A model generated the notes under the pieces. The model searched no databases and had not been told where the DNA came from. It was given only the letters and a program-made list of their open reading frames with translations. Of a stretch of 64,000 nucleotides of DNA, positions 42,775-51,979 are shown piece after piece. The DNA is taken from the NCBI RefSeq assembly GCF_024758505.1, contig NZ_CP077970.1:3100001-3164000 (forward strand). The letters run 5' to 3'. This DNA comes from Bradyrhizobium arachidis. GTDB taxonomy: Bacteria; Pseudomonadota; Alphaproteobacteria; Rhizobiales; Xanthobacteraceae. Made by a program: the position numbers and the translations under genes. Positions within the stretch are counted from its first letter, which is position 1, and each line of letters begins with the position of its first letter.

Positions 42775-45213
42775 ATGGATGGGACTGGGATGGGCGCGCG
42801 ACGTCTTTTGATTGCTTCTGTGACGACTGGGCTCGTGCTGGGGACCGATGCGGCGATCGCCGCGCAGGACGAGGAAACCAACGTCCAGAATCTGCCCGCC
42901 GTGGAGGTCTCGGCGCCGCCGCCGTCGACACGGCGCGCCGCGCCGCGAACGCCGACGCGGGTTGCCGCGCCGCGGACGCGGATTTACGTCTACCCGACCT
43001 CGCCCGGCACCAGCAAAGGCCTCGACGTCGACAAGGTCCCGTCCAGCATCAACGCCGTCGATGCCAACCAGATCAAACGCGCGGGCTCGATGAACGTCAC
43101 CGATGCGCTGCGCGACAATATCGCCGGCGTCAACATCTCCGAGGTGACCGGCAATCCGTTCACTCCCGACGTCGAATTCCGCGGCTTCGTTGCCTCGCCG
43201 GTGACGGGCACGCCGCAGGGGCTTGCGGTCTACCAGAATGGTGTCCGCATCAACGAAGCCTTTTCGGACGCGATGAACTGGGACCTGATCCCGACCGCCG
43301 CGATCCGGTCGGTCACGCTCGTGACCAACAATCCCGTCTTCGGCCTCAATGCGCTTGGCGGCGCGATCAATCTCCAGATGAAGGACGGTTTTACCTATCA
43401 GGGCGCCGAGATCGACGTCATGGGCGGCTCGTTCGGCCGTGCCCAGGCCTCGGCGCAATGGGGCAAGACTGTCGACAAGAACTACGCCGTTTATGCCGCG
43501 CTCGAAGGCTTGCACGACAACGGCTTTCGCAATTTCTCGCAGTCCGACGTGCGGCGCTTCTACAGCGATGTCGGCTACAAGAACGAGAATGCCGAATTCC
43601 ACGTCAATATCGGCGCCGCCAATAACCACTTCGGTGCCAGTGCCACCGTTCCCGCCGAACTGCTTCAGCAATATTGGGGCGCGACCTACACTACGCCGCA
43701 AACCACCGCCAACCGCGTCGGCTATCTCAACCTGACCGGCAAGGTCGAGGCGACGCCGACCTGGACCTTCGAGGGTACGGCGCATGTGCGCAGGTTCGAG
43801 CAGAACGTCGTCGACGGCAATCCGACCGACGTGCAGGAATGTGCCACTGCCGGGCTGCTCTGCTTCGGCAATGATACAACGCCCGCAAATGGCGTGAACG
43901 GCGTACAGCTTGCCAATCCCTTTCCGGCGGGGACGATCCTCGGCGAGATCGACCGGGGCTCGATCCGTTCGACCACCTTCGGCGTGTCGGGCCAGGCCAC
44001 CAACACCGATCAACTGCTCGGGCACGACAATCGCTTCGTGGTGGGGGCGAGCTATGACGCCAGCGTCACGCGCTACAACGCGACCGCCGAGATCGGTACG
44101 ATCGGCGAAAACTACGTCGTCAGCGGTAGTGGCATCTTCCTGGGACCGACCGGCACACCAGAGCCAGTTGCCGGTCCTGTCTCGCTGCGGACCGTCAATC
44201 AATACAACGGCCTGTACGCGATGGACACGTTCAACGTCACGGATGCCTTTGCCATCACTGGCGGCGGCCGCTTCAACGTGGCGCGCATCTCGCTGGAGGA
44301 TCAGCTCGGCACCGCGCTCAACGGCGATCATACCTATACCCGCTTCAATCCCGTGATCGGCGGCACCTACAAGATCACGCCGGAATTGACCGCCTATGCC
44401 GGTTATTCCGAGGCCAACCGCGTGCCGACGCCGCTCGAGCTCGGCTGCGCAGATCCCGCCAGGCCCTGCCTCCTCGCGGCATTTCTGGTTTCGGACCCGC
44501 CCTTGAAGCAGGTGGTGTCAAAAACCGTGGAAGCCGGTCTGCGCGGCAGCAAGGAATTGAACATCGGCACGCTCGGCTGGAAAATCGGCGGCTTCCGCGC
44601 CACCAATTACGACGACATCCTCGCCGTTCCCGTTCCGGGACGGACGGGCTTTGGCTATTTCCAGAACGTCGGCTCGACCCGTCGGCAGGGACTCGAGGCC
44701 GAGGTCAACATCAAGTCGCCGACGCTCACATTCAGCGCCAGCTACGCCTTCGTCGACGCGCGCTTCCTCGATGCGCTGACGCTCGGCTCCAACAGTCCGT
44801 TTGCCGATGCCGACGGCAACATTCAGGTGCTGCCCGGCAACCAGATCCCGGCGGTGCCGCGCCACCGCGTCAAGGTCGGCGCCGAATACGCCATCACCGA
44901 CGTCTGGAAGGTCGGCGGCAACGCGCTGTTCGTCTCGAGCCAGTATTTCGTCGGCGACGAGTCCAACCAGTTTGCGAAGCTGCCGTCCTATACGGTGTTC
45001 AATCTCCACACATCGTATCAGGTCACCAAGAACCTCACGTTCTACGGTCGCGTCGACAATATCTTCGACAATCGCTACGCCACTTACGGCCAGTTCTTCG
45101 ACACCACCGCCGTGCCCAACTTCACCAATGGCGGCGCCGCCTTCAACGACCCGCGCTCGCTGAGCCCGGCAAGGCCCCGCGCGTTCTACGCCGGCATGAG
45201 GGTGACGTTCTGA
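42775..45213 (+). CDS. TonB-dependent outer-membrane receptor (candidate LutH-like lanthanide/metallophore receptor)
   Basis: An 812-residue receptor. A signal (LLIASVTTGLVLGTDAAIA) is followed by a short disordered part, the plug domain (about 70-190, SINAVDANQIKRAGSMNVTD, the GVRINEAFSDAMNWDLIP stretch) and a 22-strand barrel ending in AFYAGMRVTF with terminal Phe. The start at 42775 or 42790 is possible. Two Cys in LGCADPARPC may link an outer loop. It lies beside the MoxXY-like pair in the lanthanide/PQQ cluster. Lanthanide uptake in Methylorubrum uses a TonB receptor (LutH) near such genes; assignment here is by context, and iron or another cargo cannot be excluded. Confidence 0.9.
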   Translation: MDGTGMGARRLLIASVTTGLVLGTDAAIAAQDEETNVQNLPAVEVSAPPPSTRRAAPRTPTRVAAPRTRIYVYPTSPGTSKGLDVDKVPSSINAVDANQIKRAGSMNVTDALRDNIAGVNISEVTGNPFTPDVEFRGFVASPVTGTPQGLAVYQNGVRINEAFSDAMNWDLIPTAAIRSVTLVTNNPVFGLNALGGAINLQMKDGFTYQGAEIDVMGGSFGRAQASAQWGKTVDKNYAVYAALEGLHDNGFRNFSQSDVRRFYSDVGYKNENAEFHVNIGAANNHFGASATVPAELLQQYWGATYTTPQTTANRVGYLNLTGKVEATPTWTFEGTAHVRRFEQNVVDGNPTDVQECATAGLLCFGNDTTPANGVNGVQLANPFPAGTILGEIDRGSIRSTTFGVSGQATNTDQLLGHDNRFVVGASYDASVTRYNATAEIGTIGENYVVSGSGIFLGPTGTPEPVAGPVSLRTVNQYNGLYAMDTFNVTDAFAITGGGRFNVARISLEDQLGTALNGDHTYTRFNPVIGGTYKITPELTAYAGYSEANRVPTPLELGCADPARPCLLAAFLVSDPPLKQVVSKTVEAGLRGSKELNIGTLGWKIGGFRATNYDDILAVPVPGRTGFGYFQNVGSTRRQGLEAEVNIKSPTLTFSASYAFVDARFLDALTLGSNSPFADADGNIQVLPGNQIPAVPRHRVKVGAEYAITDVWKVGGNALFVSSQYFVGDESNQFAKLPSYTVFNLHTSYQVTKNLTFYGRVDNIFDNRYATYGQFFDTTAVPNFTNGGAAFNDPRSLSPARPRAFYAGMRVTF

Positions 45214-45229
45214 GGGACGCGAAGTCCCT
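45213..45229. terminator. Small hairpin between the TonB receptor and RlpA-like genes
   Basis: AGGGAC (45213-45218) pairs with GTCCCT (45224-45229) across five bases in the 26-base gap between two convergent genes. Short and without T-run; a weak bidirectional end. Confidence 0.3.
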
Positions 45230-45239
45230 GATGTCAGCT

Positions 45240-45734
45240 TCAGCCAACCGGTCCGGGGATCCAATAATCACCGGCCAGTGGCCTGACTTTTACGCCGGAG
45301 ATAACCCCGAGCTCCAGGCTTGGATCGAAGTGCCGCATCGTCCGTTCATTGAGATCGATGATGCGGCCAGGCACGAGTGGGCCCACGTCATTTATCTTGA
45401 CGATGACCTTCTTGCCGACGGCCTCGACGACGGCATATTTCGGCCGCGCGCCAAATTGAACGCCACCGAATTTCTGACGCAGACTGGTCTTGATGGCAGC
45501 CGCCCAAACAGAGGGATCATAGCGCTCGCCGGAGGCTGTGTTCGGACCGCCCTCCTGCCGTCCGGGCTTGAATGGATTGTACATGGACGCCGCGCCAACG
45601 ATCGCATCCCCTGAAGCCTCATCGACGACAGCGCTTGAATGAACTCCATCTGCTTCACAGCGAGCAACGGAAACTGAAACGGCAAGCGCAACCACGGCGC
45701 CGCAAACTGCGGCGCTCGAGCCAAACAGCATCAT
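45240..45734 (-). CDS. RlpA-like double-psi beta-barrel protein
   Basis: A 164-residue exported protein from the ATG at 45734 (the frame is open to 45887). The signal is SSAAVCGAVVALAVSVSVA. The mature domain resembles RlpA lytic transglycosylases and related double-psi barrels: GAASMYNPFKPGR, GGPNTASGERYDPS, VEAVGKKVIVKINDVGPLVPG and RIIDLNERTMRHF. In RlpA the domain cuts glycan strands lacking stem peptides. The SPOR domain of full RlpA is missing, so the septal targeting may be lost. Confidence 0.82.
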   Translation of the reverse strand: MMLFGSSAAVCGAVVALAVSVSVARCEADGVHSSAVVDEASGDAIVGAASMYNPFKPGRQEGGPNTASGERYDPSVWAAAIKTSLRQKFGGVQFGARPKYAVVEAVGKKVIVKINDVGPLVPGRIIDLNERTMRHFDPSLELGVISGVKVRPLAGDYWIPGPVG

Positions 45735-45986
45735 AGATCCTCGATTGATTTTCTGAGACCGTAGTTCCCGAAGCCGCAGAAACTGCGTCAAGCGAACGCG
45801 GAAGCGTTGCAAACTCGCGCCGTTTTGTTGCGGATTCGTGCCAACGTTGGCGACGGAACCGTCGTGAGAACCTGGGAGGTTCCACACAGTGTTCTGGTTT
45901 GCATTGGTTAATACAGAGATTGAGTCAGTAGCGTGGCCGACAACGGTTCCCCGAGCCCGTGGTTCTACGTAAGGCTCGGGCCTCGG

Positions 45987-47060
45987 CTAGCGCCGAACTC
46001 TCGTCCGTCGAAGTCTCCGCAATCCGAGGCCGAGTTGCCCTTTGAGCTGCGTAATCGGCATGTCCTCACCGCCAACCCAACGCTTGAAGTCGACGTCCAG
46101 CATGTCCTCCTCGAGCGCGGCGGCATCGCCGCCGATGCCGATTAGGAGCCGTCGCCTGGCGGGCTCGGCGACGATGGTGTGCAGCGTCTGAGCGTTGCCG
46201 TAATTGTGGAAGGCCGGTGATGCCGGGAAGTTCAGCGCCTTGAATGTCTGTTCGGCACTCAACGTTCGTGCTGCCCAGCCTTCCAGCGGCGGCAATCTGT
46301 CGATCGAATGCGCAACGCGGCGGTTCAACGCGCGCAGTTGCGGCGACTGAAAATGATTGGTGCAAGCGAGCCAGTCGCCAGCGCGCACGGCGACCGCGCC
46401 GGCGCCGGCCTCGACCACGGCAGCGACGCCGCCAGCATCGAGCAGCGAGTAGTTGTACTGCATGGCATGGCGCAGACGACGCAGCACGTCAACTGCCTCC
46501 GCAGTGGTCGCGCAACTGTCGAGCACGCGCCTGACCAGCAACGTGCTGGTGAGGCCGGGCGATCGCGGTCGCGCCCTCACTAGATGCAGGCCGATCGTGA
46601 GCCCGTGCTCGTTCATGCCGTCGAGCCGCCCGGTCAACTGGTGCGTGCCGCCGATGCTGGCGTAGCTGCCGTGCACCTGCACCAGCGCGAAGCGCGCCTC
46701 ATAGCCGCGCGGCCAGAAATCATAATTGCGGCCATAGACCGAGCCGCTCATGACGGCCGAGCAGCCGCCGGTCGGCATCCGCAAACCGTCATTGCCGAAG
46801 AAGGCGACCGCGTGCTCCATCGGGATGTTGAGCCCCTCGGCGATCCCGCCGATCTCCTCCCACAATGCCGGCGCGTAAGCCCTGAAGGCGCGTTCCTCGG
46901 TCCTGACGTCGAACCACCACGGCAGCTTCACCTTGCGGCGAAGAAACGCCTTGCCCTTGCGCGTCGCCGCAAAGGCATCGGCCTGCGCGCGACCGACCTC
47001 GTAAGGCGTCCCGCGACATTGCACGAAGCTGACGCGAAGCGTCTTGGCAGCCGGCGCCAT
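45987..47060 (-). CDS. C45-family autoproteolytic acyltransferase/hydrolase
   Basis: A 357-residue Ntn-hydrolase of peptidase family C45 (acyl-CoA:6-aminopenicillanate acyltransferase-like). The expected self-cleavage point is before Cys100 in RMPTGGCSAVM, after which the new N-terminal Cys is the nucleophile. Downstream are YGRNYDFWPRGYEA (Arg/Asp), LTGRLDGMNEHGLTIGLH and LACTNHFQSPQL, all typical. It follows an exported M20 amidohydrolase gene by 8 bases, so the pair may break down an N-acylated compound. Substrate unknown. No signal peptide is visible. Confidence 0.9.
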   Translation of the reverse strand: MAPAAKTLRVSFVQCRGTPYEVGRAQADAFAATRKGKAFLRRKVKLPWWFDVRTEERAFRAYAPALWEEIGGIAEGLNIPMEHAVAFFGNDGLRMPTGGCSAVMSGSVYGRNYDFWPRGYEARFALVQVHGSYASIGGTHQLTGRLDGMNEHGLTIGLHLVRARPRSPGLTSTLLVRRVLDSCATTAEAVDVLRRLRHAMQYNYSLLDAGGVAAVVEAGAGAVAVRAGDWLACTNHFQSPQLRALNRRVAHSIDRLPPLEGWAARTLSAEQTFKALNFPASPAFHNYGNAQTLHTIVAEPARRRLLIGIGGDAAALEEDMLDVDFKRWVGGEDMPITQLKGQLGLGLRRLRRTRVRR

Positions 47061-47068
47061 CGTGATGC

Positions 47069-48430
47069 CTACTGCCCCTTGTATTGTGCCTTGGCGCGCT
47101 GGTCGAACGCGCTCAAGACCGCAAGCGTCATCGCGGTGACGCCGGTCTGGATGGTCGGCTTCGGCACCGGCGCGTAGAGTGGAGAATGGTTACCGGGAAG
47201 CGGCGTGCCGCCACTCTCTGCGGCGGCGACGCGTTCGGGTTCGTAGACGCCGATATTGAAGAACATCGAGGGCACGCCGGAACGGATGTACTCGGAATAG
47301 TCTTCGCTCGCGGTGACCGGTGGCGCGATCCTCAGCTTGTCGCCGAAGGCAACCCTCAGCACCTTCTCGGCGGTCGCGACCACGGCGTCATCGTTGACGA
47401 CGGCCTTGATACCCTCGGTGATCATGACGTCAGGCGCAGGTGCATTCGCCATCTCGGCGACCGCTTGCGCCGTGCGTTTGATTCCCTCGTGCATCCTGGT
47501 GCGCACGTCGGCGTCAAAACTTCTGATGGTGCCCTGCAGGACCGCCTCGTCGGGAATGATGTTGCCGGAGGTGCCGGCCTGGAACGAGCCGATGGAGACC
47601 ACGCCAAACTTGGTCGGGTCCTTTTCGCGGCTGATGACGCTCTGCACGTCGACGACAAAACGCGACGCCATCATCACGGGATCGATGGTCGCCTGTGGCG
47701 ACGCGCCGTGGCCGCCACGGCCCTTGAATCTGATGGTGAGGCCATCGGCATTGGAAGAGCGGGCCCCGATGGTATAGGCGACCGTGCCGTAAGCAAACAC
47801 CCCGCCGCCGCTATGCAGGGCAAAGCCGACATCGGGTTTTGGAAAGCGCGTGAACAGGCCGTCCATCAGCATGGCCATCGCACCCGCGCCCACTTCCTCG
47901 CCGGGCTGGGCGATGAACATCAGCGTGCCCTGCCAGCGCTCCTTCAGCCCGACCAGCGTCTTCGCCGCTCCGACCCAGCTCGCCATGTGGATGTCGTGGC
48001 CGCAGCTATGGGCCACAAAAGTTTCGCGCCCCTGCCATGTGGTCTTGTCGCGGCTTGCGTAGGGCAGGCCGGTCTTCTCCTCCATCGGCAGCGCGTCGAG
48101 CTCGGTGCGCACCATGACGGTCGGACCGTCGCCATTCCGGTAGAGCGCGACCAGCCCGGTCCTGCCGACCTTCTCCGTCACCTCGAAGCCGATCGCGCGC
48201 ATCTCGGCGGCGAGCTTTGCGGCGGTCTTCTCTTCCTGGAAGGCAAGCTCGGGATGGGCGTGGATATCCTTGTAGAGCGCATCGAGCTTTGGATAGTCGC
48301 TCTCGAAGGAGGCCTCGATCGATTGCTTCAGGCTGGCGACGTCGATCTCCGCATGCGCCGGCGGCGCAACTATGCTGCCCAACATAAATGTGGCGCCAAA
48401 TGCGGCGAGCAGGGGCCTTGCAAACCGCAT
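47069..48430 (-). CDS. Exported M20-family amidohydrolase
   Basis: A 453-residue metallopeptidase-like protein of the amidohydrolase (IAA-amino acid / hippurate hydrolase) group. The signal is FARPLLAAFGATFMLGSIVA. Metal ligands lie in VAHSCGHDIHMASWV (Cys, His, Asp, His), FIAQPGEEVGAGAMAML (Glu) and the C-terminal PLPGNHSPLYAP (His). A dimerisation domain sits between about 220 and 340. It would cut an amide such as an N-acyl amino acid in the periplasm. It leads the two-gene operon with the C45 protein. Confidence 0.94.
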   Translation of the reverse strand: MRFARPLLAAFGATFMLGSIVAPPAHAEIDVASLKQSIEASFESDYPKLDALYKDIHAHPELAFQEEKTAAKLAAEMRAIGFEVTEKVGRTGLVALYRNGDGPTVMVRTELDALPMEEKTGLPYASRDKTTWQGRETFVAHSCGHDIHMASWVGAAKTLVGLKERWQGTLMFIAQPGEEVGAGAMAMLMDGLFTRFPKPDVGFALHSGGGVFAYGTVAYTIGARSSNADGLTIRFKGRGGHGASPQATIDPVMMASRFVVDVQSVISREKDPTKFGVVSIGSFQAGTSGNIIPDEAVLQGTIRSFDADVRTRMHEGIKRTAQAVAEMANAPAPDVMITEGIKAVVNDDAVVATAEKVLRVAFGDKLRIAPPVTASEDYSEYIRSGVPSMFFNIGVYEPERVAAAESGGTPLPGNHSPLYAPVPKPTIQTGVTAMTLAVLSAFDQRAKAQYKGQ

Positions 48431-48556
48431 GGCCGGACCTCCCTTGGCTCATTCTCTCGCCCAGACTATCGCGGTGCAGGAATTTTGACCACCTTCCGCG
48501 AGATGCAGGAGGACTCACACAGGCAAGGCAGCGCGTGAGCCGGCAACAGCCTTCGC

Positions 48557-49651
48557 CTAAATCCGGTGTGCCGCAACCGCCTCCTCGTTCCATTCAATGC
48601 CAACGCCTGGCACGTCGGGGATATGCAGGTGCCCGTCCTTGATCGCGTAAGGCTGGCGCAAGATTGGATCGGCCCAATCCTGCCATTCGAGCCAGTGCGC
48701 CGTCTCGGTGACCCGCATAACGTGGGCGGCCACCTCCGGATAGAGATGCGTCGACATGGGGATGCCCGCCGCACCTGCAATGGCCGCAGCCCGCATCCAC
48801 CCGGTGACGCCGCCAATGCGCATGAAGTCAGGCATGACAAGGTCGCACGCTCGGCGCTGAAGGGCCTTGTGCATCTCGCGCGGGCCGTAGAAATTTTCTC
48901 CGATCTGCAGCGGCGTCTTCAGTTCGGCTGCGAGTTGGGCATAGCCGTCGAGATTGTCGTAGACGATCGGCTCCTCGATCCAGGCCAGCCCGTAGTCGTC
49001 GATCATGTGGCAGCGCTGAAGCGCCTCGGCCAATGTCAGCCCCTGATTGAAATCGACCATCAGCTCGATGCCGTTGCCAACCGCTTTCCGCACCGCATCC
49101 AACGTCGCTAGATCGTCGGCGACACGTTCGCGCCCCAGCCTGAGCTTCAGGCCAGCGAACCCGCCCTCGTCGCGCAATTCGATTGCCTCAGTGGCGACGA
49201 CCTCCGGTGATTTCAACCACAGGCCGTTGCTGTTGTAGGATTTCACCGGACCAACCGTGCCGCCGAGCAGCACGCAGAGCGGCTGGTTCGCCGCTTTGGC
49301 CAGCGCGTCCCATGCCGCCATATCGAGGCCGGATGCGGCGATCATCGACAAGCCTTCGTAGCCGACGAAGTGCAGCGACTTGCGCGCTGCGTCGAACAGC
49401 TCGACCGGAGCAAGCCGACGCCCTCTCAGCATGTCGCCGAAGTCGTGCAAGGCAGGCACGAGGTAACGCATGGACTTCGTGACATACGGCTCGAGGTAGC
49501 TGCGGCCCGTGATCCCTTGCTCGGTCTGCAGATCGATCAGGATGACTGGCCACTCGGACAGTGTGGCGATGCGGGCTACGACCGGCCGCTTGAGCTTGAG
49601 GACAATAGCCCGAGCGGTGATGCTTCGTATCGTCAAAGGAACGTGCGACAT
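48557..49651 (-). CDS. Enolase-superfamily enzyme (mandelate racemase/muconate lactonizing type)
   Basis: A 364-residue member of the enolase superfamily. The capping domain is at the N-terminus (ARAIVLKLKRPVVARIATLSEW in part). In the barrel, GLKLRLGRE supplies the second-strand KXK-like position (here Lys-Leu-Arg), and metal ligands lie in LMVDFNQGLT (Asp), WIEEPIVYDN (Glu) and QIGENFYGP (Glu). The C-terminal STHLYPEVAAHVM gives the His. GAGGAGG lies 7 bases before the ATG at 49651; the frame is open to 49780. The divergent TetR gene probably controls it. Likely an acid-sugar dehydratase or racemase. Confidence 0.92.
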   Translation of the reverse strand: MSHVPLTIRSITARAIVLKLKRPVVARIATLSEWPVILIDLQTEQGITGRSYLEPYVTKSMRYLVPALHDFGDMLRGRRLAPVELFDAARKSLHFVGYEGLSMIAASGLDMAAWDALAKAANQPLCVLLGGTVGPVKSYNSNGLWLKSPEVVATEAIELRDEGGFAGLKLRLGRERVADDLATLDAVRKAVGNGIELMVDFNQGLTLAEALQRCHMIDDYGLAWIEEPIVYDNLDGYAQLAAELKTPLQIGENFYGPREMHKALQRRACDLVMPDFMRIGGVTGWMRAAAIAGAAGIPMSTHLYPEVAAHVMRVTETAHWLEWQDWADPILRQPYAIKDGHLHIPDVPGVGIEWNEEAVAAHRI

Positions 49652-49755
49652 GCCCGGCCCTCCTCGGGGATTTCGATGTCTGGGAAGAGCACCTTTCATC
49701 CCAGGCCGCCGTCGTGTAAATTCACTATTGAGTATACTTTCGCGAAGGCGGTGCC

Positions 49756-50340
49756 GTGCCGAGGTCAGCCGAGCAGACACGAGGACGTGTCCTGGAAGCA
49801 GCCTACAAGCTCTTTCGCCGCCGAGGGTACAATCGCGTCACAATGGACGACATTGCCGAAGCGGCAAAGCTCACCAAGCGCACACTCTATCACCACTTCA
49901 ACAGCAAGGATCAGCTGCTCGCCGATGTGCTCGAATCTCAGCATCATCTGGCGCTGCAGGCCTTTCGCACCTTCGGCGACAATCTCACCGGATCGGTCGA
50001 GACCATCGTCGAGGCGATGTTCAGGGATATTGCCGTTTGGGCAGACACGCCGAGATGGGCGGGGTCCGGCTTCACGCGTCTCGTCATCGAACTCGCAGAC
50101 CTGCCGGGTCATCCCGCACGATTGATCGCTCGCCGGCACAAGGCCGCGTTGGAGAAATGTTTCGCGGAGCTATTGGCTCGTTCCGGGGTCGATCGCCCGA
50201 ACGAGCTTGCCCGCGCCGTTTGGCTCCTGTCTGAAGGCGCGATCTCCCTGATTCTCATCCATGGTGATCGTGGCTATTCGGATGCAGCGTCCGAGGCTGC
50301 AATCACTCTTGTTCGGCATCACTTATCGCCGCGGACATAA
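49756..50340 (+). CDS. TetR-family transcriptional regulator
   Basis: A 194-residue regulator. The helix-turn-helix is in RGYNRVTMDDIAEAAKLTKR with LYHHFNSKDQLLADVLE, standard TetR N-terminal text. The C-terminal ligand domain ends with LSEGAISLILIHGD. Start is GTG at 49756 with AAGG seven bases upstream. It is divergent from the enolase-superfamily gene; the 104-base gap contains AGTATACT (49731-49738), a possible operator core. It overlaps the convergent P-loop protein by 22 bases. Confidence 0.92.
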   Translation: MPRSAEQTRGRVLEAAYKLFRRRGYNRVTMDDIAEAAKLTKRTLYHHFNSKDQLLADVLESQHHLALQAFRTFGDNLTGSVETIVEAMFRDIAVWADTPRWAGSGFTRLVIELADLPGHPARLIARRHKAALEKCFAELLARSGVDRPNELARAVWLLSEGAISLILIHGDRGYSDAASEAAITLVRHHLSPRT

Positions 50341-50840
50341 GCCTCTGCTTGCTCGACCAGCTGATCGAGCGTGCCTGCGGCCGTATCGAGGACGAGATGC
50401 GCCCGATCCCAGGATTCATAGTGCTGCCTCACGATGTCATCCCACGCGGGTAGCTTGTGGCCGCTGATGTCGGGGAGGCGGACTTCCGCGCGCTGCCGGT
50501 GCAGGGCAGGGTCGCTGCAAACGAGCTCGATCTCGACGAGACGCGCTGCGTTCTGCGACGCCGTCTGGCGCCATCCGACACGGCTCGCGAGCACCGGATT
50601 GACGCAATCCGCGATCACGATGCGCCCCAGCTTCAGGTTTTCGGCCGCCAAAGCGTTGGCAATGGCGTAGCCGGTCGCGCCGACCGTGAGGCCTGCCGCC
50701 TGCAAGGCCTGTTCGATCGCGTCGATTCGCAGATAAGTTGCCGTTAGCCGGATGGCCAATTTGCGGGCCAGGGTCGTCTTGCCGGTCCCGGGTAGTCCCC
50801 CAAACACGACCAATATCGGCGGTTGCTGCTCATATTTCAT
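50319..50840 (-). CDS. P-loop kinase-like protein
   Basis: A 173-residue protein with Walker A FGGLPGTGKTTLARKLA near the N-terminus, a Walker B-like stretch IVIADCVNPV near 75, and an arginine-rich LID-like region (CSDPALHRQRAEVRLPD). It belongs to the AAA_33/zeta-toxin-like small kinases that phosphorylate small molecules or nucleotides. The substrate is not readable. It shares 22 bases at its 3' end with the convergent TetR gene. Confidence 0.87.
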   Translation of the reverse strand: MKYEQQPPILVVFGGLPGTGKTTLARKLAIRLTATYLRIDAIEQALQAAGLTVGATGYAIANALAAENLKLGRIVIADCVNPVLASRVGWRQTASQNAARLVEIELVCSDPALHRQRAEVRLPDISGHKLPAWDDIVRQHYESWDRAHLVLDTAAGTLDQLVEQAEAYVRGDK

Positions 50841-50992
50841 GACGGAGGGCGGCCCACGACCTTGGGAGGGCAGATAATTGCCCCGGCGGAGGGTAAGATC
50901 GATTGCATCGGACGATCCGTAAATTTATTCAAGCGGTTGGTATCCTGGTTCCACTATAACAGCGAACGATCCGGCGTAGGCGCGGGGATGAA

Positions 50993-51811
50993 ATGTTAGC
51001 TGCCAGCACTGTCGATATTTCTTCGATCCTGAACCGCATCCTCGATACGGCCGCGGACAATCTGCGGATCGCGAAGATCCTGGTCCAGATCGGTCTCGAC
51101 CCCAACAACATCACCTATGAGGCGCTGTTCAATCGCCTGCTGGAGATATTTCTGGCCAACATCACCCTGGCCAACATGTTCGCCGTGATCGGCGCGATCT
51201 TCTTCGTGGCGACGCTGCTGATGCAGACCATGGTGCCCTTGCGCATCGCCAACATGTGCGGCGCCACCTTCCTCGCGGCCTTCGGCGCGTTGTCGGGAAA
51301 TGTCGGCACATTGGCCTTGTATCTCCTGTCGCTGCCGATCAACGCCATCCGGCTGCGCCAGATGTTGAAGCTGATCAAGAAGGCGCGCACGGCGACGCAG
51401 GGCGACATGTCCATGGAATGGCTCAAGCCGTTCATGACCGAGCGCAAATATCGCAAGGGCGACGTGCTCTTCAAGAAGGGCGATGCGGCCAACGAGATGC
51501 TCCTGACCGTCACGGGCAAGTTTCTGGTCAAGGAAATCAACGTCGAGTTGCCGCCCGGACGTCTCATGGGCGAGCTCGGCTTTTTGACGCCGAACAACCG
51601 GCGCACCGGAACGATCGAGTGCCTGGAAGACGCGCAGGTGCTGACCATCACCTATGAGCGGCTGCTTGAGATCTACTTCCAGAATCCGCAGTTCGGCTAT
51701 TACTTCCTCGTCCTCACCAGCCAGCGCCTGCTGGAGAACATCGCGCGGCTGGAGGGCATCGTTGCGCAGCAGAAGGCCGCGGAGCAGACCGCCAAGGGCG
51801 ACCTCGCTTAG
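50993..51811 (+). CDS. Membrane protein with cyclic-nucleotide-binding domain
   Basis: A 272-residue protein. Residues about 45-125 contain three hydrophobic segments (MFAVIGAIFFVATLLMQTMV in part, NMCGATFLAAFGALSG, TLALYLLSLPINAIRL). Residues about 145-250 form a cNMP-binding domain: MTERKYRKGDVLFKKGDAAN, GRLMGELGFLTPNNRRTGTI, LTITYERLLEIYFQNPQFGY. The usual phosphate-binding arginine is at best only loosely placed. It may sense cAMP made by the cyclases of this window; that link is inferred. No operon partner is clear. Confidence 0.87.
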   Translation: MLAASTVDISSILNRILDTAADNLRIAKILVQIGLDPNNITYEALFNRLLEIFLANITLANMFAVIGAIFFVATLLMQTMVPLRIANMCGATFLAAFGALSGNVGTLALYLLSLPINAIRLRQMLKLIKKARTATQGDMSMEWLKPFMTERKYRKGDVLFKKGDAANEMLLTVTGKFLVKEINVELPPGRLMGELGFLTPNNRRTGTIECLEDAQVLTITYERLLEIYFQNPQFGYYFLVLTSQRLLENIARLEGIVAQQKAAEQTAKGDLA

Positions 51812-51858
51812 ATCCGTCACTGGGTTGGGCGAGCCGAGTGCTTTAGCCTCGACGTGCG

Positions 51859-51872
51859 TTGATCTGGATCAA
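51859..51872. promoter_or_regulatory. FixK/FNR-type box upstream of a small cysteine-rich protein
   Basis: TTGATCTGGATCAA matches the strong FixK2/FNR pattern exactly. It lies 108 bases upstream of the ATG at 51980 and 48 bases after the preceding stop, so it should act on the small gene. Confidence 0.7.
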
Positions 51873-51979
51873 CAAAGGCAAATTCGACGTTCGGTCTCCT
51901 TGGTGTCGGGCTCCGCGCGGCTTCCCTGTCGAGAGATCGGCATTTGGAGCGGCCCGCGCATTTCTCGGGAGGTTCGACG

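Noticed and set aside
45933..46145. Open frame of 70 codons on the plus strand
   Set aside because: Most of it is antisense to the C45 hydrolase gene and it has no ribosome site or family feature.
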